A stretch of 62,625 nucleotides of DNA from CAZSDU01 sp964605775 (GTDB taxonomy: Bacteria > Bacteroidota > Bacteroidia > Bacteroidales > FEN-979): the NCBI GenBank assembly GCA_964605775.1, contig CAZSDU010000015.1, positions 1 to 62,625 on the forward strand, written 5' to 3'. The notes under the pieces are model-generated. The model saw only the letters and a program-made list of their open reading frames with translations. It ran no database searches and had not been told where the DNA came from. Positions 16,215 through 25,274 of the stretch are shown here, one piece after another (the first letter of the stretch is position 1; each line of letters opens with the position of its first letter). Position numbers and translations under genes: made by a program.

Positions 16215-17092
16215 GAGGGATAGTTTAACAAGGGAAAAAAGGCATGGGGAGAAATCTGGTTGAACACGTAAGCATATTTAAACGCCTCGCTGCGGCGTCC
16301 GAATTCGACATGTCTCATGTATCGGAACAAAAGCTCAAACAAACGGGAATTTTTTTCCACAGCTCCAAGCAGAACAGTATGACTACTTTCAGGATTCAGG
16401 CTAAGTTGTTCCAAAACAAAGATCAGGTAATACGCGATGTCTTCCGCGGCGATGGCAGGAAAGGAATTGAAATAGATCATCTGCCGGCTGTCGTATATCA
16501 TCAGGTCGAAATATTTTTCCCGAATGCATATAAATACCCGGTTAGCCATAACCCTGTTTTTATAATTGATCCAGATACTTTCCATTAAAACACTGGAAAG
16601 GTGATTGATACGGGAGGAAGGGAAAAAAGCTTTGATGCTGTTCAGGGTGGAAAGCGGAATGGAGAAAACCTGGTAATTGTCGAAGGGAATCAGGTGATCG
16701 GTCAGAATCGTCTCTTCCGGAGTCATCTGGAAGTTCAGTTTAAGATAATTTTCTGTCTCAGTTGAATCGAAAAGTGGCAGAGGGATCAGGGTTGCTTTAT
16801 TTCCTTCATAGGCAATTTTCACCTGCTTATAAGGGTTTTTCAACCAGGGTGATGCATTCATCATGCTTTTCAGGAAATCATTGAAAGTAACAGGCGGAGC
16901 AGGAGAAGGTCGAGGCTGAAGTTCACTTTTTTTCATCTGCTGAAGCGCCAGGAATTTATTTCTTTTCAAATCGAGAATGGCATAAGTCAGGCTGGATTCG
17001 TTAACCTGCATGTACAGCCCGTAGTTTCTTGTTTCCTGGACAGAAAAAGAATCGTCGACCTTTCTTAGAACCACTTTGAATAAATCAGCCAT
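16202..17092 (-). CDS. DUF3822 family protein
   Basis: A 296-residue protein of a Bacteroidota-specific family. It has no signal peptide or membrane segment. From memory, a Bacteroides member of this family has a solved structure with an actin-like ATPase fold, but no nucleotide-binding motif is obvious by eye. It overlaps rsmD by 13 bp and follows the DUF4010 gene by 9 bp. The fixed neighbourhood suggests a housekeeping role, which is unknown. Confidence 0.85.
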   Translation of the reverse strand: MADLFKVVLRKVDDSFSVQETRNYGLYMQVNESSLTYAILDLKRNKFLALQQMKKSELQPRPSPAPPVTFNDFLKSMMNASPWLKNPYKQVKIAYEGNKATLIPLPLFDSTETENYLKLNFQMTPEETILTDHLIPFDNYQVFSIPLSTLNSIKAFFPSSRINHLSSVLMESIWINYKNRVMANRVFICIREKYFDLMIYDSRQMIYFNSFPAIAAEDIAYYLIFVLEQLSLNPESSHTVLLGAVEKNSRLFELLFRYMRHVEFGRRSEAFKYAYVFNQISPHAFFPLLNYPSCGL

Positions 17093-17101
17093 GTCGCGGG
17101 A

Positions 17102-18373
17102 TTAAACAAGCCATACAAAGATAACATTCACAATGATAATGATAAGGAATCCGAACAGGAGAAATTTCCGTTCCGCTTTCCCTGAAAAAAATAAGGCATA
17201 AGCCAGTTTCAGAATGTTGTTGCTGATGATGGCCTGGAATGTTGCCATGGCCACCCCTTCAAGAGAAATTCCAAAACGTCCCTGGAATAAATTAATCAGA
17301 AAGGGGTCAATATCCGTCAATCCAACCAGCAAGGAAAGCACATTTAGTCCTGAAATTCCAAAGCGGTTCAGCACGCCGTAGGTAATGAAGGAAAAGGCGA
17401 TGTAGAGTCCGGTGAAGATCAGCGCCACCTTGAATTCAAGCGGGTTTTTATCTTTCAGGACAACAGCGCTGACCTCCGCCGTATTTTTATTCTTGTAAAA
17501 CAAAATCAGCAGTCCGATTCCAGATGAAATCAGAAACAGCAACACCAGGAGCAGCCACATCCGCTGAAAAAGATCCTGAGAAAAAATAAAGATCAGGATC
17601 AGAATACGCAGGTACATCATGGCCGTGGCAAAGATGATCCCGGCCATGTACTGATTTATGTTCTCCGGTTCTTTTGCACTTTTCTTCGCCAGTATGATCG
17701 TGGTGGCCGTGCTGCTGTATAAACCGCCAAGGATGCCGGAGACAATAATGCTGGCTCGCTTGAAAACGAATTTCTTCAGCAGGTAGCTCGCGTAACTGAT
17801 AGAGGAGATGACGACAACGGCCAGCCAGATTTTATAGGGAGTCAGATTTAAACCAGCCATCAGGGGCTGGTCAGGGATCATGGGTAAAATAACTCCGGCA
17901 ATGACGAGAAATTTGGCCAGGGTGATAAATTCATAACGGTCAAATTTTTCAGAAATATGGGTAAATGATTCTTTAAGTTCAGTCACGGTCAACACCACAA
18001 CGACCACCAGCAATACAAGCCAGTAAGGCTGTGTCGCCCATAAGGGACCCAGACAATAGGTAATGAATGCCACCAGTATCGTAGTGATGCCATAGTCGTT
18101 GAAATTCCGGATATGATAAAAATAGGAAATCGCAATGATTACGGTAAGAATGAATCCTCCACCAATAAAAAGATAAAAGTTGAGGGGTTCAAGCATGTAA
18201 AGAATAAATCCCATGATACCGATGAAAGTAAAGGTGCGATCGGTTCCGAAGGTACGATCAGTATCATGCGCCTGGCTGTGAAGCCGTCTTTGTGAAAGTC
18301 CGATCAACAGGGAAAATACGGCAACCAGCAGGAAATCTGTCAGGTTTTTTGGGATATTATGTATAAGATCCAT
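17102..18373 (-). CDS. MgtC/SapB-like DUF4010 membrane protein
   Basis: A 423-residue inner-membrane protein with about 11-12 hydrophobic segments. The N-terminal third has the MgtC-like pattern (LLIGLSQRRLHSQ...GTDRTFTFIGIMGF), and the C-terminal part fits DUF4010 (GLYSSTATTIILAKKS, LVGLTDIDPFLINL). Function is unknown, and transport or a regulatory role is possible. The ATG at 18373 is preferred to the TTG at 18382. Confidence 0.85.
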   Translation of the reverse strand: MDLIHNIPKNLTDFLLVAVFSLLIGLSQRRLHSQAHDTDRTFGTDRTFTFIGIMGFILYMLEPLNFYLFIGGGFILTVIIAISYFYHIRNFNDYGITTILVAFITYCLGPLWATQPYWLVLLVVVVVLTVTELKESFTHISEKFDRYEFITLAKFLVIAGVILPMIPDQPLMAGLNLTPYKIWLAVVVISSISYASYLLKKFVFKRASIIVSGILGGLYSSTATTIILAKKSAKEPENINQYMAGIIFATAMMYLRILILIFIFSQDLFQRMWLLLVLLFLISSGIGLLILFYKNKNTAEVSAVVLKDKNPLEFKVALIFTGLYIAFSFITYGVLNRFGISGLNVLSLLVGLTDIDPFLINLFQGRFGISLEGVAMATFQAIISNNILKLAYALFFSGKAERKFLLFGFLIIIIVNVIFVWLV

Positions 18374-18383
18374 CGGTGTCAAG

Positions 18384-18414
18384 CAATTTACAATTTCAGA
18401 TTTTAGATTTGACC
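18384..18414. repeat. Heptad repeat at the HsdR-N gene 3' end
   Basis: AATTTAC, AATTTCA, GATTTTA and GATTTGA follow in a 7-bp register. The TGA stop of the HsdR N-terminal domain gene (18398-18396) and its last residues (VKSKI) fall inside the array. Confidence 0.65.
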
Positions 18415-18863
18415 ATTTGTTTAAAATCGGGTATTTCCTTCAGGAATGAATAGTTCTGTTTTTCATGATTGATTTTACAAGTGTAATGAACCAGGCCGTT
18501 GGTCACGACAATGTAGCTGACTTCCAGACTCATATTATACATGGCTACCTGGTCGAACACATCCTGGGTGATCTCCACAGAAGGCGCCTTACATTCCACC
18601 ACCGCGCAAGGTTTCCCGAAGGAATCATAGGCCAGGATATCAAAGCGTTTTTTCATACGGTTATACGTCAATGCTGCTTCGACCACGATGAGCGAGGCAG
18701 GAAAACCAAGATGGTGGACCATGTAATGAATAAAATGTTGTCTGACCCATTCCTCAGGGGTTAACCGGACAAATTTTTTCCGGTAGGGATCAAAGATCTC
18801 ATCCTTCCCTTTTTTTCCTTCCCTGATGTGAAAATCCGCCGATGGTAAATTGAGTTGCTGCAT
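18396..18863 (-). CDS. Lone HsdR N-terminal (PD-(D/E)xK) domain protein
   Basis: A 155-residue protein consisting only of the type I restriction enzyme R subunit N-terminal domain. The nuclease core is visible as RFDILAYD and VVECKAP (E-x-K). No helicase, specificity or methylase gene is near, so it is not a restriction system. It is divergent from AMP nucleosidase and holA, and a link to DNA replication or repair is inference. The start is uncertain: ATGs at 18881, 18872 and 18863 are in frame. The last gives MQQLNLP, which fits the start I recall for the family. A TATGTTTG box (minus strand, 18882-18875) overlaps the two upstream ATGs. Confidence 0.85.
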   Translation of the reverse strand: MQQLNLPSADFHIREGKKGKDEIFDPYRKKFVRLTPEEWVRQHFIHYMVHHLGFPASLIVVEAALTYNRMKKRFDILAYDSFGKPCAVVECKAPSVEITQDVFDQVAMYNMSLEVSYIVVTNGLVHYTCKINHEKQNYSFLKEIPDFKQMVKSKI

Positions 18864-18904
18864 TAGCTTCATGACAAACATACGTAAAAATCTGACAAAT
18901 CATT

Positions 18905-18912
18905 TATCTTTG
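18905..18912 (+). promoter_or_regulatory. Promoter -7 box candidate, AMP nucleosidase
   Basis: TATCTTTG matches TAnnTTTG and lies 35 bp before the AMP nucleosidase ATG. No good TTG is present at the expected upstream spacing. The opposite strand has a similar box for the HsdR-N gene 23 bp away. Confidence 0.4.
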
Positions 18913-18946
18913 TCATGTTCAAGACCCTGAATTTTATTTTTACTTC

Positions 18947-19729
18947 ATGAAAACGAAAAAAGAAATTGTAGAGAACTGGCTTCCACGCTATACGGGTACT
19001 GCACTGGAAGACTTCGGAGAATATATTTTACTCACCAATTTCAAGTTGTACCTGGAGCTTTTCTCGAAATGGAACCATGTTCCCATCAAAGGTAAAGACA
19101 AAGCCATGCCCAGTTGTACTGCAGGAAAAATCACCCTCATCGATTTCACCATGGGGAGTCCCAATGCGGCAACAGTTATGGATCTGCTCAGCGCTGTTTC
19201 CCCCAAAGCTTGTCTTTTCCTGGGAAAATGCGGAGGATTGAAAAAGAAAAATAAGGTCGGGGATCTCATCCTGCCCATTGCAGCAATACGTGGAGAAGGA
19301 ACTTCGGATGATTATTTTCATCCAAGGGTGCCTGCTTTACCGGCCTTCAACCTGCAAAAAGCCATATCCACCACGATACGCGACCATCATCGTGACTATT
19401 GGACAGGTACGGTTTATACCACTAACCGAAGGGTTTGGGAATATGATGAGGATTTTAAGGAAGAACTCAGGAAAACCCGGGCCATGGCCATCGATATGGA
19501 AACAGCCACGCTTTTTATCGTGGGTTTTGCCAATGGAATTCCAACCGGAGCTTTACTTCTGGTTTCAGATCAGCCGATGATTTCCCCTGGCATAAAAACC
19601 CAGAAAAGCGATAAAATCGTGACTGCTCAATATTCGGAAGAACATCTGAGAATGGGGATCGATTCCCTCGACCAGTTGATCAATGAAGGGTTGACCGTTA
19701 AGCATCTGAAATTTGATTTCGACAAATAA
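18947..19729 (+). CDS. AMP nucleosidase
   Basis: A 260-residue enzyme of the nucleoside phosphorylase superfamily, expected to split AMP into adenine and ribose 5-phosphate. It is the short form found in Bacteroidota. Characteristic segments are CLFLGKCGGLKKKNKVGDLI, IRGEGTSDDY and IDMETATLFIVGFANGIP, with the catalytic aspartate in LLVSDQPM. No signal peptide. It is followed after 2 bp by holA. Confidence 0.9.
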   Translation: MKTKKEIVENWLPRYTGTALEDFGEYILLTNFKLYLELFSKWNHVPIKGKDKAMPSCTAGKITLIDFTMGSPNAATVMDLLSAVSPKACLFLGKCGGLKKKNKVGDLILPIAAIRGEGTSDDYFHPRVPALPAFNLQKAISTTIRDHHRDYWTGTVYTTNRRVWEYDEDFKEELRKTRAMAIDMETATLFIVGFANGIPTGALLLVSDQPMISPGIKTQKSDKIVTAQYSEEHLRMGIDSLDQLINEGLTVKHLKFDFDK

Positions 19730-19731
19730 TC

Positions 19732-20748
19732 ATGGCGGCAAAAAGCGGAATCAATGCAGATCAGATCCTGCTTGATCTGAAGAATAAAATTTATTACCCG
19801 GTTTACCTATTACATGGGGAGGAATCGTTTTTTATTGATGAAATCTCCGGGTATATTGAGGAAAATATACTGGATGAGCAGGAGAAAGAGTTTAATCAGA
19901 CCATCGTTTATGGAAAGGATTCCAATGTAGCTACCCTGATCAGTTACGCGAGACGCTTTCCCATGATGGCCAATTATCAGGTTCTCATCATCAAAGAAGC
20001 CCAGGATCTTGACAAACTGGAGGAATTCCTGCCTTATGTGGAAAACCCGCTGAAATCCACCATTCTGGTCATTTGTTACAAATACGGGAAACTGGATAAG
20101 CGAAAAGTTTTTTATAAATGCATTGAAAAAAACGGTATCGTTTTTGAATCCCCCCGGCTTTTTGACAATAAAATTCCGGACTGGATCCATGAGTACCTTG
20201 GCAAACACCAATGCAGCATCACCCCGAAAGCCGCTTTTCTGTTGACTGAATTTCTGGGGAATGATCTGAGTAAGGTAGCCAATGAGCTGAACAAGCTACT
20301 GATCAACGTGAATAAAGGCAGTGAGATCACTGAGGATTACGTTGAAAAGAACATAGGGATCAGCAAGGATTTCAATGTTTTTGAATTGCAGAAAGCCCTG
20401 GGGAAAAAAGAGGTGTTCAAAGCTAACCAAATCATCAGGTATTTTGCAGCCAATCCCAGGGAGAATCCCCTGGTGAAAGTGGTTCCCATTATCTTCGCTT
20501 ATTTTTCCAAAATCCTGACGTATCATTATCTTCAGGATAAATCGCGGAACAGCGTGGCTGCATCCCTTTCAGTAAGTCCCTATTTTGTGCCGGATTTCCA
20601 GCAGGCCGCAAAGAATTATCCTGTTCACAAACTGGTCAGGATCATTGAAATTTTAAGAACTTACGACATGAAATCCAAAGGGGTGGAGAATGCATCGGCT
20701 TCGGATGGTGAATTAATGCGTGAGATGATTTTTAAAATTTTACATTAA
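19732..20748 (+). CDS. holA: DNA polymerase III subunit delta
   Basis: A 338-residue clamp-loader subunit that opens the sliding clamp during replication. The N-terminal ILLDLKNKIYYPVYLLHGEE and IDEI match the family, followed by the Rossmann-like and lid domains and a helical collar domain. There is no Walker A motif, as expected for delta. It starts 2 bp after the AMP nucleosidase stop and ends only 2 bp from the converging acyl-CoA ligase gene. Confidence 0.93.
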   Translation: MAAKSGINADQILLDLKNKIYYPVYLLHGEESFFIDEISGYIEENILDEQEKEFNQTIVYGKDSNVATLISYARRFPMMANYQVLIIKEAQDLDKLEEFLPYVENPLKSTILVICYKYGKLDKRKVFYKCIEKNGIVFESPRLFDNKIPDWIHEYLGKHQCSITPKAAFLLTEFLGNDLSKVANELNKLLINVNKGSEITEDYVEKNIGISKDFNVFELQKALGKKEVFKANQIIRYFAANPRENPLVKVVPIIFAYFSKILTYHYLQDKSRNSVAASLSVSPYFVPDFQQAAKNYPVHKLVRIIEILRTYDMKSKGVENASASDGELMREMIFKILH

Positions 20749-20750
20749 TT

Positions 20751-22547
20751 TCACAGCTTGCGGTAATCATAATCCTGAGCATCATAAGCTTCTTCAATGA
20801 GTTTACGATACCGGTCATGAATGAATTTCCTTCTCAGTTTCAGGGTGGGGGATAATTCTCCCGAATCCATCGACCATTCTTCGGCTACCAGGCGGAATTT
20901 TTTAATTTTTTCCACCTGATCAAGATCCTGGTTATACCAATCCACTTCCTTTTGAAACCTGCTAATGATTCTTGGATTCCTGATGGCTTTTTCACGGGTA
21001 GTGAAAGCGATATGTTTGACTGTACACCAGTTTTTCAAAAATTCGAAGTTTGGCATGATCAGGGCGGCGGCGTAAGGACGATTTTCACCGACTACTAAAA
21101 TTTGTTCAATGAAGGGAGATTCTCTGAATCTTTGTTCAATAACCTGAGGTGCGATATATTTTCCCCCGGAAGTTTTAAAAATTTCTTTTTTACGGTCGGT
21201 GATCTTCAGGAAACGTCCGTCCTCAAGTTTACCGATATCACCGGTATGGAACCAGCCCTCTTCATCAAAGACTTCCGCTGTTTTCTCCTGATGATTATGA
21301 TAGCCCAACATAACGTTTTCGCCCTTGACCAGGATTTCCCCGTCGTCAGCAATTTTTACCTGGACACCGGGCAAAACCGGTCCTACCGTCCCGAATTTAA
21401 AACCACCCTGGTCGAAACGGGATACGGCAATGACAGGCGCGGTCTCGGTCAACCCATATCCTTCCATAAGCGGAATTTTGGCTGCCCAGAAAATCCTCGA
21501 CAAGCGGGGATGCAGGGAGGCTCCGCCTGAGACGATCACCTTGATTTCACCGCCCATCAGTTTTCTCCAATGACGGAATAAAACCAGGTCGGCAATTTTC
21601 AGGCGGGCAGAGAAAAAGAACTTCTTCTGATCATGAAATTCAAATTTATGTCCCTGACGCAAGGCCCAGAAAAATATTCTTTTCCGGATACCGCTGTAAT
21701 TCCTTCCGCGGGCGACAATACGGTTGTATATTTTTTCCAGTACCCTTGGGACGGCTGCAAAAGCCTGGGGTTTGACTTCTTTGAGGTAATCTCCGAGATG
21801 CTCAAAACTTTCTACGTAAAAAATCCGCATACCCAGATACTGAAACATATAATTCAACATGCGTTCATATACATGGCATAGCGGAAGAAAACTCAGCACC
21901 CTTTCCCCACGGTTGAAATCAGGTATTTCGGCACAGCCCATAAAATTACTGATAAAATTCCGGTGGGAAAGCATAACCCCCTTAGGTCTGCCGGTTGTGC
22001 CCGAAGTATAAATGATGGTGGCAAGATCATCCGGCCGTATGGATGATTTCAGCTGCTGAAATTCCTGCTGTCGTTCATTTTTCCTGCCCAGTTCCACGAT
22101 GTCATGCCATGATCTTAATCCCCTTACCTTCTCAATACTGAACGCTTCTCTGATGTTATGGTTTTCGCTGAGTGTTTTGGACAATCGTTGATATAATGCC
22201 CGGTTGTATATCAATACAATTTTGGCTTCGGCATCTTTAAGGATGTAAGAAAAGGTGCCGGGGCCAATGGTGGGATAGACCGGTACCTGAATGGCACCGA
22301 TTTGCATCAGTCCCATATCAATGATATTCCATTCAGGGCAATTCTGCAGTATGGTGGCAATTTTATCCCCCGGTTTGATGCCCATCGCGAGCAATCCCAG
22401 ACTGAATAGACGACTGAGTTCGACATAATCGGAAGCCGAAAAATGTTGCCATTTCGATGAACGTTTGATATTAAAAACACCCGGTTCATCATGGAAATCA
22501 TGATCAAACAAATCCAAGAGATCGAAAAGCCGGGTTATTCTTGTCAT
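20751..22547 (-). CDS. Long-chain acyl-CoA ligase, paralogue 1
   Basis: A 598-residue AMP-forming ligase that adenylates a fatty acid and couples it to CoA. The AMP-binding signature IIYTSGTTGRPKGVMLSH, MEGYGLTETAPVIAVS, GWFHTGDIG and the C-terminal lysine region (ITDRKKEIFKTSGGKYIAP) are intact. It is cytoplasmic or membrane-associated. It is the second of two tandem paralogues, 29 bp after the first. Chain length specificity cannot be read. Confidence 0.93.
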   Translation of the reverse strand: MTRITRLFDLLDLFDHDFHDEPGVFNIKRSSKWQHFSASDYVELSRLFSLGLLAMGIKPGDKIATILQNCPEWNIIDMGLMQIGAIQVPVYPTIGPGTFSYILKDAEAKIVLIYNRALYQRLSKTLSENHNIREAFSIEKVRGLRSWHDIVELGRKNERQQEFQQLKSSIRPDDLATIIYTSGTTGRPKGVMLSHRNFISNFMGCAEIPDFNRGERVLSFLPLCHVYERMLNYMFQYLGMRIFYVESFEHLGDYLKEVKPQAFAAVPRVLEKIYNRIVARGRNYSGIRKRIFFWALRQGHKFEFHDQKKFFFSARLKIADLVLFRHWRKLMGGEIKVIVSGGASLHPRLSRIFWAAKIPLMEGYGLTETAPVIAVSRFDQGGFKFGTVGPVLPGVQVKIADDGEILVKGENVMLGYHNHQEKTAEVFDEEGWFHTGDIGKLEDGRFLKITDRKKEIFKTSGGKYIAPQVIEQRFRESPFIEQILVVGENRPYAAALIMPNFEFLKNWCTVKHIAFTTREKAIRNPRIISRFQKEVDWYNQDLDQVEKIKKFRLVAEEWSMDSGELSPTLKLRRKFIHDRYRKLIEEAYDAQDYDYRKL

Positions 22548-22576
22548 GCAAAAGAAAAAATTACTTGGGTTCTTCC

Positions 22577-24343
22577 TTATTCAAACAATTGCTTTATCAA
22601 TGATTCATATTTCTGGCAAATGGCTTTTCTTTTTAATTTCATCGTCGGCGTGATTTCACCGGTTTCAAAGCTCCATTCCGTGTCCAGTAAAACATGCTTT
22701 TTCACCTTTTCCGTCTCACCAAAAAACTGATTGAATTTATCCACTTCCTGTTTAATTCGTTTTTGGATTCGGGGTAACCTGATCATCTCAATATTGGTGG
22801 TATAGGGTATCTCTTTAATCTCACACCAGGCTTTTAAAAAATTGAAGTCAGGCACGATCAGGGCTCCGGCAAATTTTTGATTTTCACCCACGACCAGGAT
22901 CTGATCTATGAACAAGGATTCCTTGAATTTTTCTTCAATCAGCTGAGGGCTGACATATTTCCCAAATGAAGTTTTGAACAGCTCCTTTTTTCTGCCGGTG
23001 ATCCTCAACTGACCCTGAGGGGTTATTTCACCGATATCCCCTGTATGGAACCAGCCATCCCCATCAATCGCCTCTCTGGTCATTTCGGGATCCTTATAGT
23101 AGCCCATCATGGTATTGGGTCCTCTAGAAAGAATCTCCCCATCTTCCGCGATCTTTACTTCCACCCCCTTGAGAACAGGTCCAACGGTACCGAATCTGAT
23201 GCCGTTCTTTTTGAAATTACTGACTGCAATGACAGGAGAAGTTTCGGTCAAACCGTAACCTTCCATGACCTGAATTCCTGCAGCCCAGAATAACCTTGCA
23301 AGCCGCGGCTGCAGAGCAGCTCCGCCGGAGACAATGATATCCAGTTTACCGCCGAGAGCTTCCCTCCATTTCACATAAACCAGCTTATCGTATAGTTTTC
23401 TTTTGAATTCATAGTACCATCCATTCTGACCTTCCAGTTCAAAACGCAAAGCGAGGTGCAGTGCCCAAAAATAAATTCCTTTTTTTATGCCTACAAGTTT
23501 ATGGCCGGATGCGATCAGTTTGTCATAAATTTTCTCCAGCAGTCGCGGTACGGTCGTGATCATATTGGGCTGAACCTCCTTGAAATTATCGGTGATGGTA
23601 CCCATGTTTTCCGCGTAGTATATGGAAATTCCCTTAAAGTGATACATGTAATTCATCATTCGTTCATAAACATGGCAGAGCGGCAGATAGCTGACGGTTT
23701 TATGGTCTTCACCATAAGGGGGAATATCGGATACTCCGATGAAGTTGGAAACGAAGTTAATATGGCTGAGCATAACGCCCTTAGGGTTTCCGGTAGTGCC
23801 GGAAGTGTAGATCAGGGTAGCCATATCTTCCGGTTTTATGGAGGCTTTAACCCGTTGAAGCTGTTCAACATCCATTTTTTCTTTGCCCATGGCAGTCAAG
23901 TCCGTGAGCTGTTTGTAATCCGGGATGGGTTTGTAAGAAAAAATCCCTTTTAACGTCTGGATCTCCGGCAGAATATGCTGAATCTTGCGAAGGATATCCA
24001 TACCGGAAATAAAGAGGTATTCCACCTCTGCATGACTCAGAATATACTTATAATCCGATTCGCTGATGGTGGGATAAATCGGAACATGTACAGCGCCGAT
24101 CTGTAAAATCCCCATATCCACGAGGTTCCACTCTACCCGGTTCTGACTGATCTGGGCAATCTTCACCCCAGGTTTTACCCCTAACGCAAGTAAACCGCTG
24201 CTGATCAGGTCCACCGTTTCACGGTACTGCTGAATGCTGTATCTTATCCATTCCCCATTTTCTTTGGAGGCGATCACATCATTTTTGGGTTTAAATGCTG
24301 ATTCATAATAAGGTAATAAATCAAAAATCCGGGTTATTTTCAT
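22577..24343 (-). CDS. Long-chain acyl-CoA ligase, paralogue 2
   Basis: A 588-residue AMP-forming ligase with the same set of motifs as its downstream neighbour (LIYTSGTTGNPKGVMLSH, EGYGLTETSPVIAVS, GWFHTGDIGEI, ITGRKKELFKTSFGKYVSP). The two proteins align along their full length and begin alike (KITRIFDLL, RITRLFDLL), so they arose by tandem duplication. They may differ in fatty acid preference or expression. Confidence 0.93.
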   Translation of the reverse strand: MKITRIFDLLPYYESAFKPKNDVIASKENGEWIRYSIQQYRETVDLISSGLLALGVKPGVKIAQISQNRVEWNLVDMGILQIGAVHVPIYPTISESDYKYILSHAEVEYLFISGMDILRKIQHILPEIQTLKGIFSYKPIPDYKQLTDLTAMGKEKMDVEQLQRVKASIKPEDMATLIYTSGTTGNPKGVMLSHINFVSNFIGVSDIPPYGEDHKTVSYLPLCHVYERMMNYMYHFKGISIYYAENMGTITDNFKEVQPNMITTVPRLLEKIYDKLIASGHKLVGIKKGIYFWALHLALRFELEGQNGWYYEFKRKLYDKLVYVKWREALGGKLDIIVSGGAALQPRLARLFWAAGIQVMEGYGLTETSPVIAVSNFKKNGIRFGTVGPVLKGVEVKIAEDGEILSRGPNTMMGYYKDPEMTREAIDGDGWFHTGDIGEITPQGQLRITGRKKELFKTSFGKYVSPQLIEEKFKESLFIDQILVVGENQKFAGALIVPDFNFLKAWCEIKEIPYTTNIEMIRLPRIQKRIKQEVDKFNQFFGETEKVKKHVLLDTEWSFETGEITPTMKLKRKAICQKYESLIKQLFE

Positions 24344-24449
24344 GTTGAAGTAGTTTTAATGAAGATCCATACACCTGAAATGAAATGCAATGATACAAAA
24401 AAGTAACAAAGCGGCAGCGTAGGAAGGTTATTGAGGGGAAGAAAAGAGA

Positions 24450-25208
24450 TTATTCCTTGTGCAGATTTACCGCGCTGGCCTGAGCCGTGGGCATAATCAC
24501 AAGATCGTTGATATTGACATGATCCGGGAGGGTCGTGACATAAAAAACCACTTCAGCAATATCTTCCCCCTTCAAAGGTTTGAATCCCTGATAAACGGTC
24601 TTGGCCTTTGCTTCATCCCCTTTGAACCTGACCAGGGAAAATTCGGTTTCTGCGGCGCCTGGGGAAATCTGGGTCACCTTAATGTGATGGGAAACCAGGT
24701 CGATACGGGTAGCTTTAGTGATTGCATCAACGGCAAATTTTGATCCGCAATAGACATTTCCATTGGGATAAACCTCTTTCCCTGCAATGGAGCCGATATT
24801 GATGATATGACCTTTTTTCCTGGCAACCATCAGGGGAGCCACACATCGTGTCATATACAATAAGCCTTTCACATTGGTATCGATCATCCGTTCCCAGTCG
24901 TCGACCACACCTTCATGCACCGGATTTAAACCAACTGCCAGGCCGGCATTGTTAACCAGTATATCCATGTTTTTCCATCGTTCTGGAAGAGATTCAAGGG
25001 ACTGCTTCACTTCTGACAACTTTCTCACATCAAAACAAAGGGGCAGAACTTCGGCAGAAAATTTCGACTCCAATGTTACTTTCAAATCATCGAGTCGTTC
25101 TTTTCTCCTTCCGGTAATGATCAGATCATAACCATGCCTGGCAAATATTATCGCAACAGCCTGTCCAATTCCACTCGTTGCACCTGTAACTAAAACAATC
25201 TTTTTCAT
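24450..25208 (-). CDS. Short-chain dehydrogenase/reductase
   Basis: A 252-residue NAD(P)-dependent oxidoreductase of the classical SDR family, close to the YdfG type (3-hydroxy acid or serine dehydrogenase). It has VTGATSGIGQA for cofactor binding, NNAGLAVG, the catalytic Ser in NIGSIAG and Y-x3-K in YCGSK. Basic residues after beta-2 (GRRKERL) suggest NADP. Substrate unknown. Confidence 0.92.
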   Translation of the reverse strand: MKKIVLVTGATSGIGQAVAIIFARHGYDLIITGRRKERLDDLKVTLESKFSAEVLPLCFDVRKLSEVKQSLESLPERWKNMDILVNNAGLAVGLNPVHEGVVDDWERMIDTNVKGLLYMTRCVAPLMVARKKGHIINIGSIAGKEVYPNGNVYCGSKFAVDAITKATRIDLVSHHIKVTQISPGAAETEFSLVRFKGDEAKAKTVYQGFKPLKGEDIAEVVFYVTTLPDHVNINDLVIMPTAQASAVNLHKE

Positions 25209-25243
25209 TCAGCAATCAAATAAATCAATTCCAGATTTGAAAA

Positions 25244-25274
25244 TAATTCCTAATTCCTAACTCCTCATTCTTTC
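25244..25274. repeat. Heptad repeat at the purL 3' end
   Basis: On the minus strand, GAATGAG, GAGTTAG, GAATTAG and GAATTAT follow in a 7-bp register. The purL stop (25259-25257) is within the second unit. Confidence 0.65.

Noticed and set aside
18396..18881. Type I restriction system
   Set aside because: Only the HsdR N-terminal domain is present. No helicase, hsdM or hsdS sequence lies nearby.
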